DNA from: Rhizobium sp. WSM4643
GTDB taxonomy: Bacteria; Pseudomonadota; Alphaproteobacteria; Rhizobiales; Rhizobiaceae
Assembly (NCBI RefSeq): GCF_025152745.1
Contig: NZ_CP104040.1
Span: 1,178,001-1,242,000 of the forward strand
DNA length: 64,000 bases
Reading direction: 5' to 3'
Part shown: in pieces, positions 51,380 through 61,183 of the stretch
How the letters are laid out: each line of letters begins with the position of its first letter
Numbering within the stretch: position 1 is the stretch's first letter
Position numbers and translations under genes: made by a program
Notes under the pieces: generated by a model
Told to the model about the DNA's origin: nothing
What the model saw: the letters and a program-made list of their open reading frames with translations, nothing else
Databases searched by the model: none

Positions 51380-53614
51380 ATGATGCGGCAGTACGAGCTC
51401 GTGGAGCGGGTTCAGCAATACAAGCCCGATGCCAATGAAGCACTGCTGAACAAAGCCTATGTCTATGCCATGCAGAAGCATGGCCAGCAAAAGCGCGCGA
51501 GCGGCGATCCCTATATTTCCCATCCGCTCGAGGTCGCTGCGATTCTCACCGACATGCATCTCGATGAATCGACGATTGCGGTCGCCCTTCTGCACGATAC
51601 GATCGAGGATACGACGGCGACGCGCGCCGAGATCGACGAGCTGTTCGGCGAGGATATCGGCCGGCTGGTCGAGGGTCTGACGAAGATCAAGAAGCTCGAT
51701 CTCGTCACCAAAAAGGCCAAGCAGGCGGAAAACCTGCGCAAGCTGCTGCTCGCCATATCAGACGATGTGCGCGTGCTGCTCGTCAAGCTTGCCGATCGCC
51801 TGCACAATATGCGCACCCTCGATCACATGTCGGCCGACAAGCGTGCCCGCATCTCCGAGGAGACGATGGAAATCTATGCGCCGCTCGCCGGCCGCATGGG
51901 CATGCAGGACATGCGCGAGGAACTCGAGGAACTCTCCTTCCGCCATATGAACCCGGAAGCCTACGAGACCGTCACCAAAAGGCTGGAAGAGCTTTCGAAG
52001 CGCAACGAGGGCATCGTCAAGAAGATCGAGGCCGAACTGCGCGACCTTCTGGTCGCAAGCGGCCTGACGAGCGCTTATGTCACGGGCCGGCAGAAGAAGC
52101 CCTATTCGGTCTTCCGCAAAATGCAGTCGAAGTCGCTTTCCTTCGAACAGCTTTCCGATGTCTACGGCTTCCGCCTGATCGTCGAGGACATCCCGTCCTG
52201 TTACCGGGCGCTCGGCATCGTCCACACGCGCTGGCGCGTCGTGCCCGGCCGCTTCAAGGACTATATCTCGACGCCGAAGCAGAACGATTACCGTTCGCTG
52301 CACACCACCATCGTCGGCCCCTCCAGCCAGCGCATCGAACTGCAGATCCGCACCAAGCGCATGCACGAAATCGCCGAATTCGGCATCGCCGCCCACACGC
52401 TCTATAAGGACGGCGCCACCAATGCCGATGGCGATATCCTGTCCCGCGAATCCAATGCCTATTCCTGGCTGCGTCATACGATCGAGGCCCTGGCCGAGGG
52501 CGACAGCCCGGAAGAGTTCCTCGAACACACCAAGCTCGAACTCTTCCAGGACCAGGTTTTCTGCTTCACGCCGAAGGGCAAGTTGATTGCCCTGCCGCGC
52601 GGTGCCACCCCGATCGATTTCGCTTATGCGGTGCACACCAATATCGGCGATACCACGGTGGGCGCCAAGATCAACGGCCGTATCATGCCGCTGGTGACGC
52701 GGCTTGCAAATGGGGACGAGGTCGAGATCATCCGCTCCGGCGTGCAGGTTCCGCCCGCCGCCTGGGAGGAGATCGTCGTGACCGGCAAGGCGCGCGCCGC
52801 CATCCGCCGCGCCACTCGCATGGCGATCCGCAAGCAATATGCCGGCCTCGGCCACCGCATTCTCGAGCGCACTTTCAATAGGGCCGGCAAGATCTTCTCG
52901 CGCGAGGCGATGAAGCCGGCGCTGCCCCGTCTCGGCCAGAAGGATGTCGAGGATGCGATCGCCGCCGTCGGCCGCGGCGAGATGTCCTCGCTCGACGTGT
53001 TGCGCGCCGTCTATCCCGATCATCAAGATGAGCGCGTCACCGTGAAGCCGTCGGGCGATGACGGCTGGTTCAACGTTCGCAGCGCCGCCGGCATGATCTT
53101 CAAGATCCCCGGCAAGACCAAGACAGGGCACGACGGCGGCCATTCGGAAATCGACGCCGATGCCGATATCGGGCCGATCCGCGGCCTGTCCGGCAATGTC
53201 GACGTCAAGTTCGCGCCGACCGGCGCCGTGCCCGGTGATCGCATCGTCGGCATCATGGATCAGGGCAAGGGTATCACCATCTATCCGATCCAGTCGCCGA
53301 GCCTGCAGCGCTTCGACGATCAGCCCGACCGCTGGATCGACGTGCGCTGGGACCTCGACGAAGCCAACAAGTCGCGTTTCATGGCGCGCATCATGGTGAA
53401 TGGGTTGAATGAACCCGGTACGCTTGCCAAGGTCGCACAGACGGTTGCAGGCCTCGACGTCAATATCCGCTTGCTGAATACGGTGCGGGTAGCCGCCGAT
53501 TTCACCGAAATGATGATCGAGGTCGAGGTCTGGGACCTGCGTCAGCTCAACCAGTTGCTCGCCCAGATGAAGGAACTGGATTGTATCGCCACGGTCCGGC
53601 GCCTCTACGAGTAA
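51380..53614 (+). CDS. rsh: Bifunctional (p)ppGpp synthetase/hydrolase (Rsh, RelA/SpoT)
   Basis: A 744-residue stringent-response enzyme. Domains are: HD hydrolase (about 20-180, His72-Asp73 in LLHDTIEDT), synthetase (about 220-345, with RFKD at 291-294, the form found in bifunctional enzymes), TGS (about 393-450), a helical/zinc-finger-like region and a C-terminal ACT (about 665-744). The start is the first Met of an ATGATG pair after GGAG; the second is one codon later. It is the single Rsh expected in rhizobia and is needed for symbiosis in several species. Confidence 0.96.
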   Translation: MMRQYELVERVQQYKPDANEALLNKAYVYAMQKHGQQKRASGDPYISHPLEVAAILTDMHLDESTIAVALLHDTIEDTTATRAEIDELFGEDIGRLVEGLTKIKKLDLVTKKAKQAENLRKLLLAISDDVRVLLVKLADRLHNMRTLDHMSADKRARISEETMEIYAPLAGRMGMQDMREELEELSFRHMNPEAYETVTKRLEELSKRNEGIVKKIEAELRDLLVASGLTSAYVTGRQKKPYSVFRKMQSKSLSFEQLSDVYGFRLIVEDIPSCYRALGIVHTRWRVVPGRFKDYISTPKQNDYRSLHTTIVGPSSQRIELQIRTKRMHEIAEFGIAAHTLYKDGATNADGDILSRESNAYSWLRHTIEALAEGDSPEEFLEHTKLELFQDQVFCFTPKGKLIALPRGATPIDFAYAVHTNIGDTTVGAKINGRIMPLVTRLANGDEVEIIRSGVQVPPAAWEEIVVTGKARAAIRRATRMAIRKQYAGLGHRILERTFNRAGKIFSREAMKPALPRLGQKDVEDAIAAVGRGEMSSLDVLRAVYPDHQDERVTVKPSGDDGWFNVRSAAGMIFKIPGKTKTGHDGGHSEIDADADIGPIRGLSGNVDVKFAPTGAVPGDRIVGIMDQGKGITIYPIQSPSLQRFDDQPDRWIDVRWDLDEANKSRFMARIMVNGLNEPGTLAKVAQTVAGLDVNIRLLNTVRVAADFTEMMIEVEVWDLRQLNQLLAQMKELDCIATVRRLYE

Positions 53615-53798
53615 GCTTTTGTTAAGCCGCCCCAGAGGGTTGGCCGAAAAATTGCACATTTTATAATCGGAGCGGCGCATCAACGGGGCAAGAGATGCGT
53701 TGAGTGCATGGCTGCGTCCATGTTGCGGCGGTGGTAATTAACCTCTTTCGGGCCTATCTTCTGGTCATCGAAACGTAAACAGAAGATGAGACAAGATA

Positions 53799-53948
53799 AT
53801 GTTTGACCCTATCAAGAAATTCGCACGTGCCTTCCGCGCTCCGACCACACAGGAACGTGAAATGGCTTATTTGAACGGCTCGCTCGATCGTATTGATCTC
53901 GAGTTTCGTCAGCGCCAGGTCGACCGCGGTCTGTTCCGCAATCGCTGA
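53799..53948 (+). CDS. DUF3563-family 49-residue protein
   Basis: A small conserved protein starting MFDPIKKFARAF and ending FRQRQVDRGLFRNR, with the internal YLNGSLDRIDLE typical of DUF3563. AGATGAGACAAG precedes the ATG. Function unknown; it is basic and probably cytoplasmic. A terminator-like hairpin follows, so it has its own transcript. Confidence 0.85.
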   Translation: MFDPIKKFARAFRAPTTQEREMAYLNGSLDRIDLEFRQRQVDRGLFRNR

Positions 53949-53998
53949 TACCGAACTTTATACTTGAGACGAGTGAGGGACGTTATGCATAACGGACG

Positions 53999-54052
53999 CC
54001 CCTCGGCATGAAGAAGCTCCTCTTCGCAGAGAGAAATGAGGGGTGGTTTTTT
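53999..54052 (+). terminator. Terminator-like hairpin after the DUF3563 gene
   Basis: CCCCTC pairs with GAGGGG across a 33-nt loop that itself contains a GAAG/CTTC hairpin, followed by TGGTTTTTT. It lies 50 bp after the stop. Confidence 0.55.
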
Positions 54053-54109
54053 GAGCGGTATAATTTGCCGCTCTTGTCATGGTGGTGTGCGCTGCACTAA
54101 ATACCGGCC

Positions 54110-54700
54110 ATGTTGTTTCGCCGTCGCAAGCCTGCAGGATTCAAGGAAAAGATGCGGGAGCTTTTATGGCCTCGCAAAGGTTTCCTTCGCCCGATCCGTT
54201 ACCTGACAATGCGCATCCTGCGCCTGAGCGCTTCGCCGCATGCGGTTGCCGCCGGCGTCGCTGCGGGTGTCTTCGTCTCGTGGACGCCTTTCATCGGCGT
54301 GCATTTTGTCATGGCTTTCGTCATCACCTATTTCCTCTCCGGCAGCATGGTGGCCGCCGCCCTCGGTTGCGCCGCTTTCGGCAATCCGCTGACCTATCCC
54401 TTCATCTGGGGCATCACCTGGGAAATCGGGCATTTGCTGTTGAACCGCGAGGATCATCTGGCCGGTCAGACGGTGGATCTCGCTGCCCTTTTTCACAAGC
54501 TGAACTTCGCTGAGCTGTGGAAGCCGGTGCTGGAGCCGATGCTGGTCGGCGCCATTCCGCCGGCGATGATCACCTCCGTTGCGCTCTATGCGCTGACGTT
54601 CTACACCGTGAAGGGTTTTCAGACGCGCCGCCACATACGGCTGATGGAGCGGGCGCGCCTGCGTCTTGCCAGTCCGGCCGGCGACATGCCAAGCGTATGA
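54110..54700 (+). CDS. DUF2062-domain membrane protein
   Basis: A 196-residue protein with the DUF2062 domain (about 25-175): [24 protein letters not shown] followed by a hydrophobic helix and [15 protein letters not shown], with three or four membrane helices and a basic N-terminus. Function unknown; the domain is found in alphaproteobacteria beside acpS and lepB as here. acpS starts 37 bp downstream. Confidence 0.9.
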   Translation: MLFRRRKPAGFKEKMRELLWPRKGFLRPIRYLTMRILRLSASPHAVAAGVAAGVFVSWTPFIGVHFVMAFVITYFLSGSMVAAALGCAAFGNPLTYPFIWGITWEIGHLLLNREDHLAGQTVDLAALFHKLNFAELWKPVLEPMLVGAIPPAMITSVALYALTFYTVKGFQTRRHIRLMERARLRLASPAGDMPSV

Positions 54701-54737
54701 ACCCGATCGAGAATTCTTAAGCGACGGAAGGTTCCGC

Positions 54738-55142
54738 ATGATCATCGGCATTGGCAGCGATCTGATTGACATTCGCCGTGTCGAGAAATCCATCGAGCGC
54801 TTCAGCGAGCGCTTCACCCATCGCTGCTTCACCGAGATCGAGCGCGCGCGTTCTGACCGCCGGGCAAATCGTGCCGCATCCTATGCCAAGCGTTTCGCCG
54901 CCAAGGAGGCCTGTTCCAAGGCGCTCGGCACCGGCATGGCGCAGGGCGTCTTCTGGAAGGACATGGGCGTCGTCAACCTTCCGAGCGGCAAGCCGACCAT
55001 GCTTTTATCAGGCGGCGCCGCCCTGATCCTCGAATCGCTGCTGCCCGCGGGCCACAGGCCCGCCATTCATTTGACAATAACGGATGATTATCCCTTGGCG
55101 CAGGCCTTCGTCATTATCGAGGCGTTGCCCGAGAGCCTTTGA
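54738..55142 (+). CDS. acpS: Holo-[acyl-carrier-protein] synthase
   Basis: A 134-residue enzyme that transfers 4'-phosphopantetheine from CoA to acyl carrier protein. Mg2+-binding residues are Asp8 ([13 protein letters not shown]) and the Glu in [15 protein letters not shown]. The start MIIGIGSDL is canonical; the open frame upstream runs through the end of the previous gene. It is followed by lepB-rnc-era in the usual alphaproteobacterial order. Confidence 0.97.
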   Translation: MIIGIGSDLIDIRRVEKSIERFSERFTHRCFTEIERARSDRRANRAASYAKRFAAKEACSKALGTGMAQGVFWKDMGVVNLPSGKPTMLLSGGAALILESLLPAGHRPAIHLTITDDYPLAQAFVIIEALPESL

Positions 55143-55278
55143 TCGCGACCTCGGGAGCTGTTGATCGCGACCTCTCGTCGCTTTTGGTGTTGTCGCCATT
55201 GCCGCAACCGACCGAAGCCGCTAGAGAGAACGACAGAAAGAACTGCGCCGCCGCGGCGTCTTGAAGGAATAAGACTGC

Positions 55279-56022
55279 GTGTCCGAAAAAGTCGAAGCCA
55301 AGCCGAATGCCCTCTGGGAAAATATCAAAGTCATCATCCAGGCGCTGATTTTGGCGATGGTGATCCGTACGGTGCTGTTCCAGCCCTTTACCATTCCCTC
55401 CGGTTCGATGATGCCGACGCTGCTCGTCGGCGACTACATCTTCGTCAATAAGTTCGCTTACGGCTATTCGAAATATTCGCTGCCCTTCTCGCCTGACGTC
55501 TTCAGCGGCCGCCTGTTCGGCGCCGATCCGAAGCGTGGCGACATCGTCGTCTTCCGCTTCCCGCCAAACCCCGAGATCGATTACATCAAGCGCTGCATCG
55601 GCCTGCCGGGTGACCATATCCAGGTTACGGACGGCGTGCTCTACGTTAACGGCAAGCCGGTTCCGAAGGTGGCGGACGGCAGCTTCACCTCGGATTACAA
55701 GCTTGATCCGGGCGCAGATGTGCCGGTGTTCCGCGAAACGCTCGACAACGGCAAGACCTATGACACGCTTGATCAGTCTCCGGTATCGCGCGGCGACAAT
55801 ACCCGCGAGTTCATCGTGCCGGAAGGCCACTATTTCATGATGGGCGATAACCGCGACAACTCGCTCGACAGCCGCTTTGACGTCGGCTTCGTGCCTGCGG
55901 AAAATCTTGTCGGCCGCGCCAGCGTCATCTTCTTCTCGCTCGGCAACGATACCTCCTTCCGCGAAATCTGGAAGTGGCCGACGAACATGCGTTGGGACCG
56001 CCTATTCAAGGTTGTTGAATGA
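55279..56022 (+). CDS. lepB: Signal peptidase I
   Basis: A 247-residue membrane protease that removes Sec and Tat signal peptides. One N-terminal membrane helix (about 15-35) precedes the catalytic Ser43 (IPSGSMMPTL) and Lys104 (YIKRCIGLPGD); the MGDNRDNSLDSR box is near the C-terminus. The start is GTG with AAGGA about 10 bp upstream. Its stop overlaps the rnc start by 4 bp (ATGA), so the two are translationally coupled. Confidence 0.96.
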   Translation: MSEKVEAKPNALWENIKVIIQALILAMVIRTVLFQPFTIPSGSMMPTLLVGDYIFVNKFAYGYSKYSLPFSPDVFSGRLFGADPKRGDIVVFRFPPNPEIDYIKRCIGLPGDHIQVTDGVLYVNGKPVPKVADGSFTSDYKLDPGADVPVFRETLDNGKTYDTLDQSPVSRGDNTREFIVPEGHYFMMGDNRDNSLDSRFDVGFVPAENLVGRASVIFFSLGNDTSFREIWKWPTNMRWDRLFKVVE

Positions 56023-56738
56023 ATAAGGCGCAGACGCTTTCTGCGGCGGAACGCGCAAAGCTTGAAGGCCTGATCGGTCATGACTTCGCTGATAAGGAAC
56101 GCCTGGACCGCGCGCTGACCCATGCCAGCGCCCGCACGGAAAAGGGCAGCAATTACGAACGGCTGGAATTCCTCGGCGACAGGGTCCTCGGGCTCTGCAT
56201 CGCCGAGCTTCTGTTCCGCACTTTCGGCACGGCGGGAGAAGGCGAGCTCTCGGTTCGCCTCAACCAGCTCGTCAGTGCTGAAACCTGTGCGGCGGTCGCC
56301 GACGAGCTCAATCTTCACCTCTATATCCGCACCGGCGCCGATGTGAAGAAATTGACCGGCAAGCGCATGATGAACGTGCGCGCCGACGTCGTCGAAAGCC
56401 TGATCGCCGCGATCTATCTCGACGGCGGCCTCGAAGTTGCCCGCCGGTTCATTCTGCGTTACTGGCAGGGCAGGGCGGTGCGGGCCGATGGCGCCAAGCG
56501 CGACGCCAAGACCGAGCTGCAGGAATGGTCGCACGCGAAATTCGGCGTCACGCCAATCTACCGGGTTGATGAACGCAGCGGACCGGATCATGATCCGCGC
56601 TTCAAGGTGACGGTGGAAGTTGCTGGCATTAAGCCCGAAACCGGCGTAGAGCGGTCGAAGCGTGCCGCCGAACAGGTCGCGGCAACGAAGATGCTTGAGC
56701 GCGAAGGCATTTGGCAGCAATCGCCTGCCGGAAACTGA
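56019..56738 (+). CDS. rnc: Ribonuclease III
   Basis: A 239-residue double-strand RNA endonuclease for rRNA processing and mRNA turnover. The nuclease domain carries the signature ERLEFLGDRVLGL (about 49-61) and the second acidic site in DVVESLIAAIYLDGG (about 125-139); a dsRNA-binding domain fills about 165-235. Coupled to lepB upstream and 8 bp from era downstream. Confidence 0.97.
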   Translation: MNKAQTLSAAERAKLEGLIGHDFADKERLDRALTHASARTEKGSNYERLEFLGDRVLGLCIAELLFRTFGTAGEGELSVRLNQLVSAETCAAVADELNLHLYIRTGADVKKLTGKRMMNVRADVVESLIAAIYLDGGLEVARRFILRYWQGRAVRADGAKRDAKTELQEWSHAKFGVTPIYRVDERSGPDHDPRFKVTVEVAGIKPETGVERSKRAAEQVAATKMLEREGIWQQSPAGN

Positions 56739-56745
56739 CGGGACA

Positions 56746-57687
56746 ATGACACAAGAAGAAGATATCGCGGCCGAAGCTGCCGCAGAAACCAATGGTCCGA
56801 CGCATTCGGGCTTCGTCGCGCTGATCGGGCCGACCAATGCCGGCAAGTCGACGCTGGTGAACCGCCTCGTCGGCGCCAAGGTCTCGATCGTCAGCCATAA
56901 GGTGCAGACGACGCGGGCCATCGTTCGCGGCATCGCGATCCACGACAATGCCCAGATCGTCTTCATGGACACGCCTGGTATCTTCAAGCCGCGCCGCCGG
57001 CTTGACCGTGCCATGGTGACCTCGGCCTGGGGCGGTGCGAGGGATGCCGATCTGATCGTGCTGCTGATCGACAGCGAGCGCGGCCTGCGCGGCGATGCAG
57101 AAGCCATCCTCGAAGGCCTCAAGGAAGTCCGGCAGCCGAAGATCCTGCTGCTCAACAAGATCGACCGCGTCAACCGTGAGGATCTGCTGGCACTGGCCGC
57201 CGCCGCCAACGAGAAGATCGCTTTCGAGCGCACCTTCATGATCTCCGCCGAAAACGGCTCCGGCTGCGACGACGTCATGGACTATCTGGCAAAAACGCTC
57301 CCGGAGGGGCCGTGGTATTATCCGGAAGACCAGATCTCCGATCTGCCGATGCGCCAGCTCGCCGCCGAGATCACCCGCGAGAAGCTGTTTCTGCGCCTGC
57401 ATCAGGAGCTTCCCTATGCCTCGCATGTCGAAACGGAGAAGTGGGAAGAGCGCAAGGACGGCTCGGTGCGGATCGAGCAGGTGATCTATCTTGAGCGCGA
57501 CAGCCAGAAGAAGATTGCGCTCGGCAAGGGTGGTGAAACCATCAAGGCGATCTCGACTGCGTCCCGCAAGGAATTGTCGGAGATCCTCGAACAGCCTGTC
57601 CATCTCTTTCTGTTCGTCAAGGTTCGCGAGAATTGGGGTGATGATCCCGAGCGGTTCCGCGAAATGGGTCTCGATTTCCCGAAATAA
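56746..57687 (+). CDS. era: GTPase Era
   Basis: A 313-residue ribosome-assembly GTPase that binds the 16S rRNA 3' end. G1 is GPTNAGKS (28-35), G3 DTPG (about 78), G4 NKID (about 140) and the C-terminal KH domain (about 220-300) contains LGKGGETIKAIS. It has an N-terminal acidic extension of about 20 residues. The start MTQEEDIAAE is 8 bp after the rnc stop; upstream in-frame codons overlap rnc and are rejected. Confidence 0.97.
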   Translation: MTQEEDIAAEAAAETNGPTHSGFVALIGPTNAGKSTLVNRLVGAKVSIVSHKVQTTRAIVRGIAIHDNAQIVFMDTPGIFKPRRRLDRAMVTSAWGGARDADLIVLLIDSERGLRGDAEAILEGLKEVRQPKILLLNKIDRVNREDLLALAAAANEKIAFERTFMISAENGSGCDDVMDYLAKTLPEGPWYYPEDQISDLPMRQLAAEITREKLFLRLHQELPYASHVETEKWEERKDGSVRIEQVIYLERDSQKKIALGKGGETIKAISTASRKELSEILEQPVHLFLFVKVRENWGDDPERFREMGLDFPK

Positions 57688-57759
57688 GCATGGCAAGGAT
57701 GTCACCGGGTAGACGCTGGCCCCTGCTGGCGCGCCGGTTTTGCGACGGCAAGGGTACGT

Positions 57760-58512
57760 ATGGCGACGTCGAGACCCATCAATTCGTTCAAAACCCCATG
57801 CGAGCAATGTCCTTTGCGGCCGCTGCCGCATTTCAGGGAGTTCAGCCGCGACGAGCTGGAATTCGTCTCGAGCTTCAAAAGGGGTGAGCTTGCCGTCGAT
57901 GCCGGCTCCACCATTCTCGTCGAGGGAGCCCATAGCGCTCATCTCTTCACGGTGCTCTCCGGCTGGGGCTTCCGCTACAAGATGCTGGAGGACGGGCGTC
58001 GCCAGATTCTGAACTATATCATGCCGGGCGACCTGATCGGACTGCAGGGAACCATCGGCGGCGAGATGCAGCATTCCGTCGAAGCGCTTTCACCCGTTTC
58101 GCTCTGTGTCTTCGAACGAGACAGGCTGATGACGCTCTACAACAAGCACGCCTCGCTCGCCTTCGACATTACCTGGATCGCCGCGCGCGAGGAGCGCATC
58201 CTGGATGAGCATCTCTTGAGCATCGGCCGCCGCACGGCGCTGGAAAGAGCAGCCTACCTGATCGCTTTCCTGTTCGAGCGCGGCCGGAAGCTCAATATTT
58301 TCAACGGCCGCAAATTTATCCCCATCACCCAGCAGCACATTGCCGACACGCTCGGTCTCTCCATCGTTCACACCAACAAAACCTTGAAAAAGCTCAGCGA
58401 ACGTGGGTTGATCCGCTGGCAGGAGCGCGGCTGCGAGGTGCTGAACGGCGAGGAATTGATGGTCATCGCCGGCTGGGAAGGGCTTGGAGAGGGCAAACGC
58501 CCGTTCATCTAA
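57760..58512 (+). CDS. Crp/Fnr-family transcriptional regulator
   Basis: A 250-residue regulator with a cyclic-nucleotide-binding-like beta roll (about 35-140) and a C-terminal winged helix (about 165-235, ITQQHIADTLGLSIVHTNKTLKKL). The N-terminal CEQCPLRPL has two Cys (14 and 17) reminiscent of Fnr, but a third Cys at the usual distance is missing, so a [4Fe-4S] oxygen sensor is doubtful. It stands alone between era and the response regulator; its signal is unknown. Confidence 0.9.
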   Translation: MATSRPINSFKTPCEQCPLRPLPHFREFSRDELEFVSSFKRGELAVDAGSTILVEGAHSAHLFTVLSGWGFRYKMLEDGRRQILNYIMPGDLIGLQGTIGGEMQHSVEALSPVSLCVFERDRLMTLYNKHASLAFDITWIAAREERILDEHLLSIGRRTALERAAYLIAFLFERGRKLNIFNGRKFIPITQQHIADTLGLSIVHTNKTLKKLSERGLIRWQERGCEVLNGEELMVIAGWEGLGEGKRPFI

Positions 58513-58617
58513 AGCGCGTCGCGATCTTTCAGATTCGCTCCTGGCGCTTCAGGTCTTTGTTTTACGCATGTCGTTGTCGCAAGACCGCTGCACGGTTTTG
58601 CCCGACATGCTTTAGCC
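58513..58617. repeat. Palindromic intergenic repeat (family C)
   Basis: AAAGCGCGTCGCGATC at one end and GCATGTCG...CGACATGC at the other, with a GCAAGACCGCTGCACGGTTTTGC inner inverted pair (given here in parts: GCAAGACCG and CGGTTTTGC). It starts at the stop of the Crp gene. Such repeats are common between rhizobial genes; only one full copy is in this window. Confidence 0.55.
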
Positions 58618-58844
58618 AAGCGGTCTGGTTATGTCTTTTTTAAATGCAGATTAGCAGCAGGGAAAATAAGGTCAGTCGACATCTTTCCTCCGATTTTGAT
58701 TCTTATCGACCGGGCAGAAAAATGGTTTATTCAGAAAAGGTGGCGGAATTCACCGATAGCGTGCCATGCGGGGCACCGGAGGGCAATGATGTTGGCGAAA
58801 TGGCCGGGGCGCTGCGACAGGTGCCCGACGAGGGGCATGGAATC

Positions 58845-59207
58845 ATGAGCGCAATCCGTGTTCTGGTTCTTGAAGACAGTCTGATCATCGCGATGGAGGC
58901 GGAAGATATTTTGCGCCTGGCAGGCGTCGAGAGCATCGATATCGTCGGCAGTTTGGACCAGGCGAGGGCTGTCATCGCTGCGGAGAAATATGATTTCGCC
59001 CTCCTCGACGTCAATCTCGGCGAGGGCATGAGCTTCGGATTTGCCCGCCATCTTCTCGATCTCGGCATCCCCTTCGGCTTCGTCAGCGGCTATTCCGATA
59101 CCGGCGATTTCCCGTCCGACCTGCAGCACATACCGCTTCTGGTGAAACCTTTCGACGAAACGGCGATGCGTGAATTCCTGCAGAGGCTTTTCCCGACTGT
59201 AGCCTGA
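58845..59207 (+). CDS. Single-domain response regulator
   Basis: A 120-residue receiver domain without an output domain. The acidic pocket is Glu10/Asp11, the phosphorylation site Asp55 (FALLDVNLGEG) and the conserved Lys101 (LLVKPFD). The start MSAIRVLV is chosen because it begins the receiver domain; in-frame Mets at 58722 and 58644 would add 41 or 67 residues with no recognisable fold. No histidine kinase is nearby, so it may serve a phosphorelay or stress response. Confidence 0.85.
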   Translation: MSAIRVLVLEDSLIIAMEAEDILRLAGVESIDIVGSLDQARAVIAAEKYDFALLDVNLGEGMSFGFARHLLDLGIPFGFVSGYSDTGDFPSDLQHIPLLVKPFDETAMREFLQRLFPTVA

Positions 59208-59303
59208 CCCCATCCATGACAGGTGGTCCATGACAGAAGTGGTCCATGACAGAAACCGGGCCTTGGATTAAGATGGATTCGTCAGCCGCAGGGACTTCTT
59301 TCG

Positions 59304-60074
59304 ATGCAATGGCAGGATCAGGCGATCATTCTGGGCGTCAAGCGCCACGGCGAGACGAGCGTCATTGCCGAGGTGATGACGCGTGATCGCGGCCGTCATC
59401 TCGGCCTGGTGCGTTCCGGCCGCTCGCGCGCCATGCAGCCGGTGCTGCAGGCGGGCAATGCCGTCGAGGTCATCTGGCGTGCCCGGCTTGATGAGCATCT
59501 CGGCGAATTCCGCGTCGAACCGGTGACGCTCCGCGCCGCCCGACTGATGGAAACCGCGACCGCCGTCTACGGTGTCCAGGCGATGGGCGCGCTGCTGCGG
59601 CTGCTGCCGGAGCGTGACCCGCATCCGCACCTCTTCGATGCGCTGGAGGTCATCCTCGATCACCTGCACAACCCGGCCGATGCCGGCGAACTCTTCGTAC
59701 GCTTCGAACTTGCGGTGCTGAATGATCTCGGCTTCGGCCTCGATCTTGCCGAATGCGCCGCGACCGGTGTCCGTTCCGATCTCGCCTATGTTTCGCCGAA
59801 ATCCGGCCGCGCCGTCAGCCGTGCGGCGGGTGCGCCCTGGGCCGACAAAATGCTGCTCCTGCCGCCGTTCCTCAGCGTCGAAGGCAATCATGCGGCCGAC
59901 TTCGATAGTCTTTCAGCCGCATTCCGTCTGACAGGGTTCTTTCTGCATCGCCATGTCTACGAGCCGCGCGGCATCGAGGCCGCAGCGGCCCGCGACGGCT
60001 TCGTTCAGGCGGCGCTCAAGGCGCTTAATCCGGCCTTGCGGACGCTTTCCGGCCCGAATGGTATTTCAGCCTGA
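59304..60074 (+). CDS. recO: DNA repair protein RecO
   Basis: A 256-residue protein that helps load RecA at gaps. It begins [26 protein letters not shown], given here as the typical N-terminal OB-fold opening (read as [10 protein letters not shown] then [11 protein letters not shown]), followed by a helical domain; the zinc-site cysteines are reduced to a single CAATG, as in many alphaproteobacteria. Length fits. Three short direct repeats lie just before the gene. Confidence 0.95.
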   Translation: MQWQDQAIILGVKRHGETSVIAEVMTRDRGRHLGLVRSGRSRAMQPVLQAGNAVEVIWRARLDEHLGEFRVEPVTLRAARLMETATAVYGVQAMGALLRLLPERDPHPHLFDALEVILDHLHNPADAGELFVRFELAVLNDLGFGLDLAECAATGVRSDLAYVSPKSGRAVSRAAGAPWADKMLLLPPFLSVEGNHAADFDSLSAAFRLTGFFLHRHVYEPRGIEAAAARDGFVQAALKALNPALRTLSGPNGISA

Positions 60075-60175
60075 CCTCGTTTTTTACGGGTGCAAAACAT
60101 CCTCCGGATTTGGCGGTTTACCTGCCCATGAGCGCTTCCTATGTCTTCACAGGATTGCCAATTAAGGAGGACCTC

Positions 60176-61171
60176 ATGCTGACCAAGACCGCATCACCGA
60201 CGACGATCACGCTCTGGAACGGCCGCGAAATTCCGCGCCTCGGCATGGGATGCTGGGCGATCGGCGGTCCCTTCTTCGCCGGCGACACCCCGCTCGGCTG
60301 GGGCGATGTCGACGACGATGAATCCGTGGAAGCGATCAACCGTGCCATCGAACGCGGCATCCGCTTCTTCGATACGGCCTCGAACTACGGCGCCGGCCAC
60401 TCGGAGGAAGTGCTCGGCCGGGCGATCGGCAATCGCGACGATATCGTCGTCGCCACCAAGTTCGGCTTCGCCACCGATCCGGAAACCAAGCAGGCAACCG
60501 GCGCCTTCGCCGATGAGGCCTTCATCCGCCGTTCGGTCGAGACCTCGTTGCGCCGCCTTAAGCGCGATCGTCTCGATCTCCTGCAGTTCCATCTCAATGA
60601 TTTTCGGCTGGATCAATCGAATGCCGTCTTCGATACGCTGGAGGCGCTGCGCGCCGAAGGCAAAATCGACGCGTTCGGCTGGAGCACTGATTTTCCCGAT
60701 CGCGCCGCCCGTCATACCGACCGCCAGGGCTACGTCTCGGTCCAGCATACGATGAACGTCTTCGAGCCGGTGCCGGAGATGATCGCGGTGATCGAGGGGA
60801 AGGGGCTTATCTCCATCAATCGCGGTCCGCTGGCCATGGGTCTGCTGACCGGCAAGTTCACCGCTGACAAGGCAGTGGGCGCCAAGGACGTCCGCGGTGC
60901 AGCCCTCGACTGGATGGTCTATTTCAAGGATGGCCGCATGGCCCCGGAATTCGCCGCAAGGCTCGATGCCGTCCGCGATCTCCTGACATCAGGTGGCCGC
61001 ACGCTGACGCAGGGCGCGCTTGCCTGGCTCTGGGCACGCTCGCCGCGCACCCTTCCCATCCCGGGTTTCCGCACCGTCGCCCAGGTGGAGGAAAATGCCG
61101 GCGCGCTGGAGAAGGGACCCCTGCCGGCCGATGTCATGGCGGGGATCGATGCCGCGCTCGATCGCGTGTGA
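60176..61171 (+). CDS. Aldo/keto reductase
   Basis: A 331-residue NADPH-dependent reductase with a TIM barrel. Catalytic residues of the family are seen: Asp and Tyr in RFFDTASNYGAGHSEE, Lys in VVATKFGF and His in LLQFHLND. AAGGAGGACCTC precedes the ATG at the right distance, which settles the start over an earlier in-frame Met. Substrate unknown; the closest types reduce aldoses or act as general aldehyde reductases. Confidence 0.92.
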   Translation: MLTKTASPTTITLWNGREIPRLGMGCWAIGGPFFAGDTPLGWGDVDDDESVEAINRAIERGIRFFDTASNYGAGHSEEVLGRAIGNRDDIVVATKFGFATDPETKQATGAFADEAFIRRSVETSLRRLKRDRLDLLQFHLNDFRLDQSNAVFDTLEALRAEGKIDAFGWSTDFPDRAARHTDRQGYVSVQHTMNVFEPVPEMIAVIEGKGLISINRGPLAMGLLTGKFTADKAVGAKDVRGAALDWMVYFKDGRMAPEFAARLDAVRDLLTSGGRTLTQGALAWLWARSPRTLPIPGFRTVAQVEENAGALEKGPLPADVMAGIDAALDRV

Positions 61172-61183
61172 CGCTCTTCGTTT

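Noticed and set aside
51758..53683. 641-codon frame antisense to rsh
   Set aside because: Shadow frame; the plus strand encodes all Rsh domains without interruption.
55830..57278. 482-codon frame antisense to lepB-rnc-era
   Set aside because: Crosses three overlapping conserved genes and has no domain.
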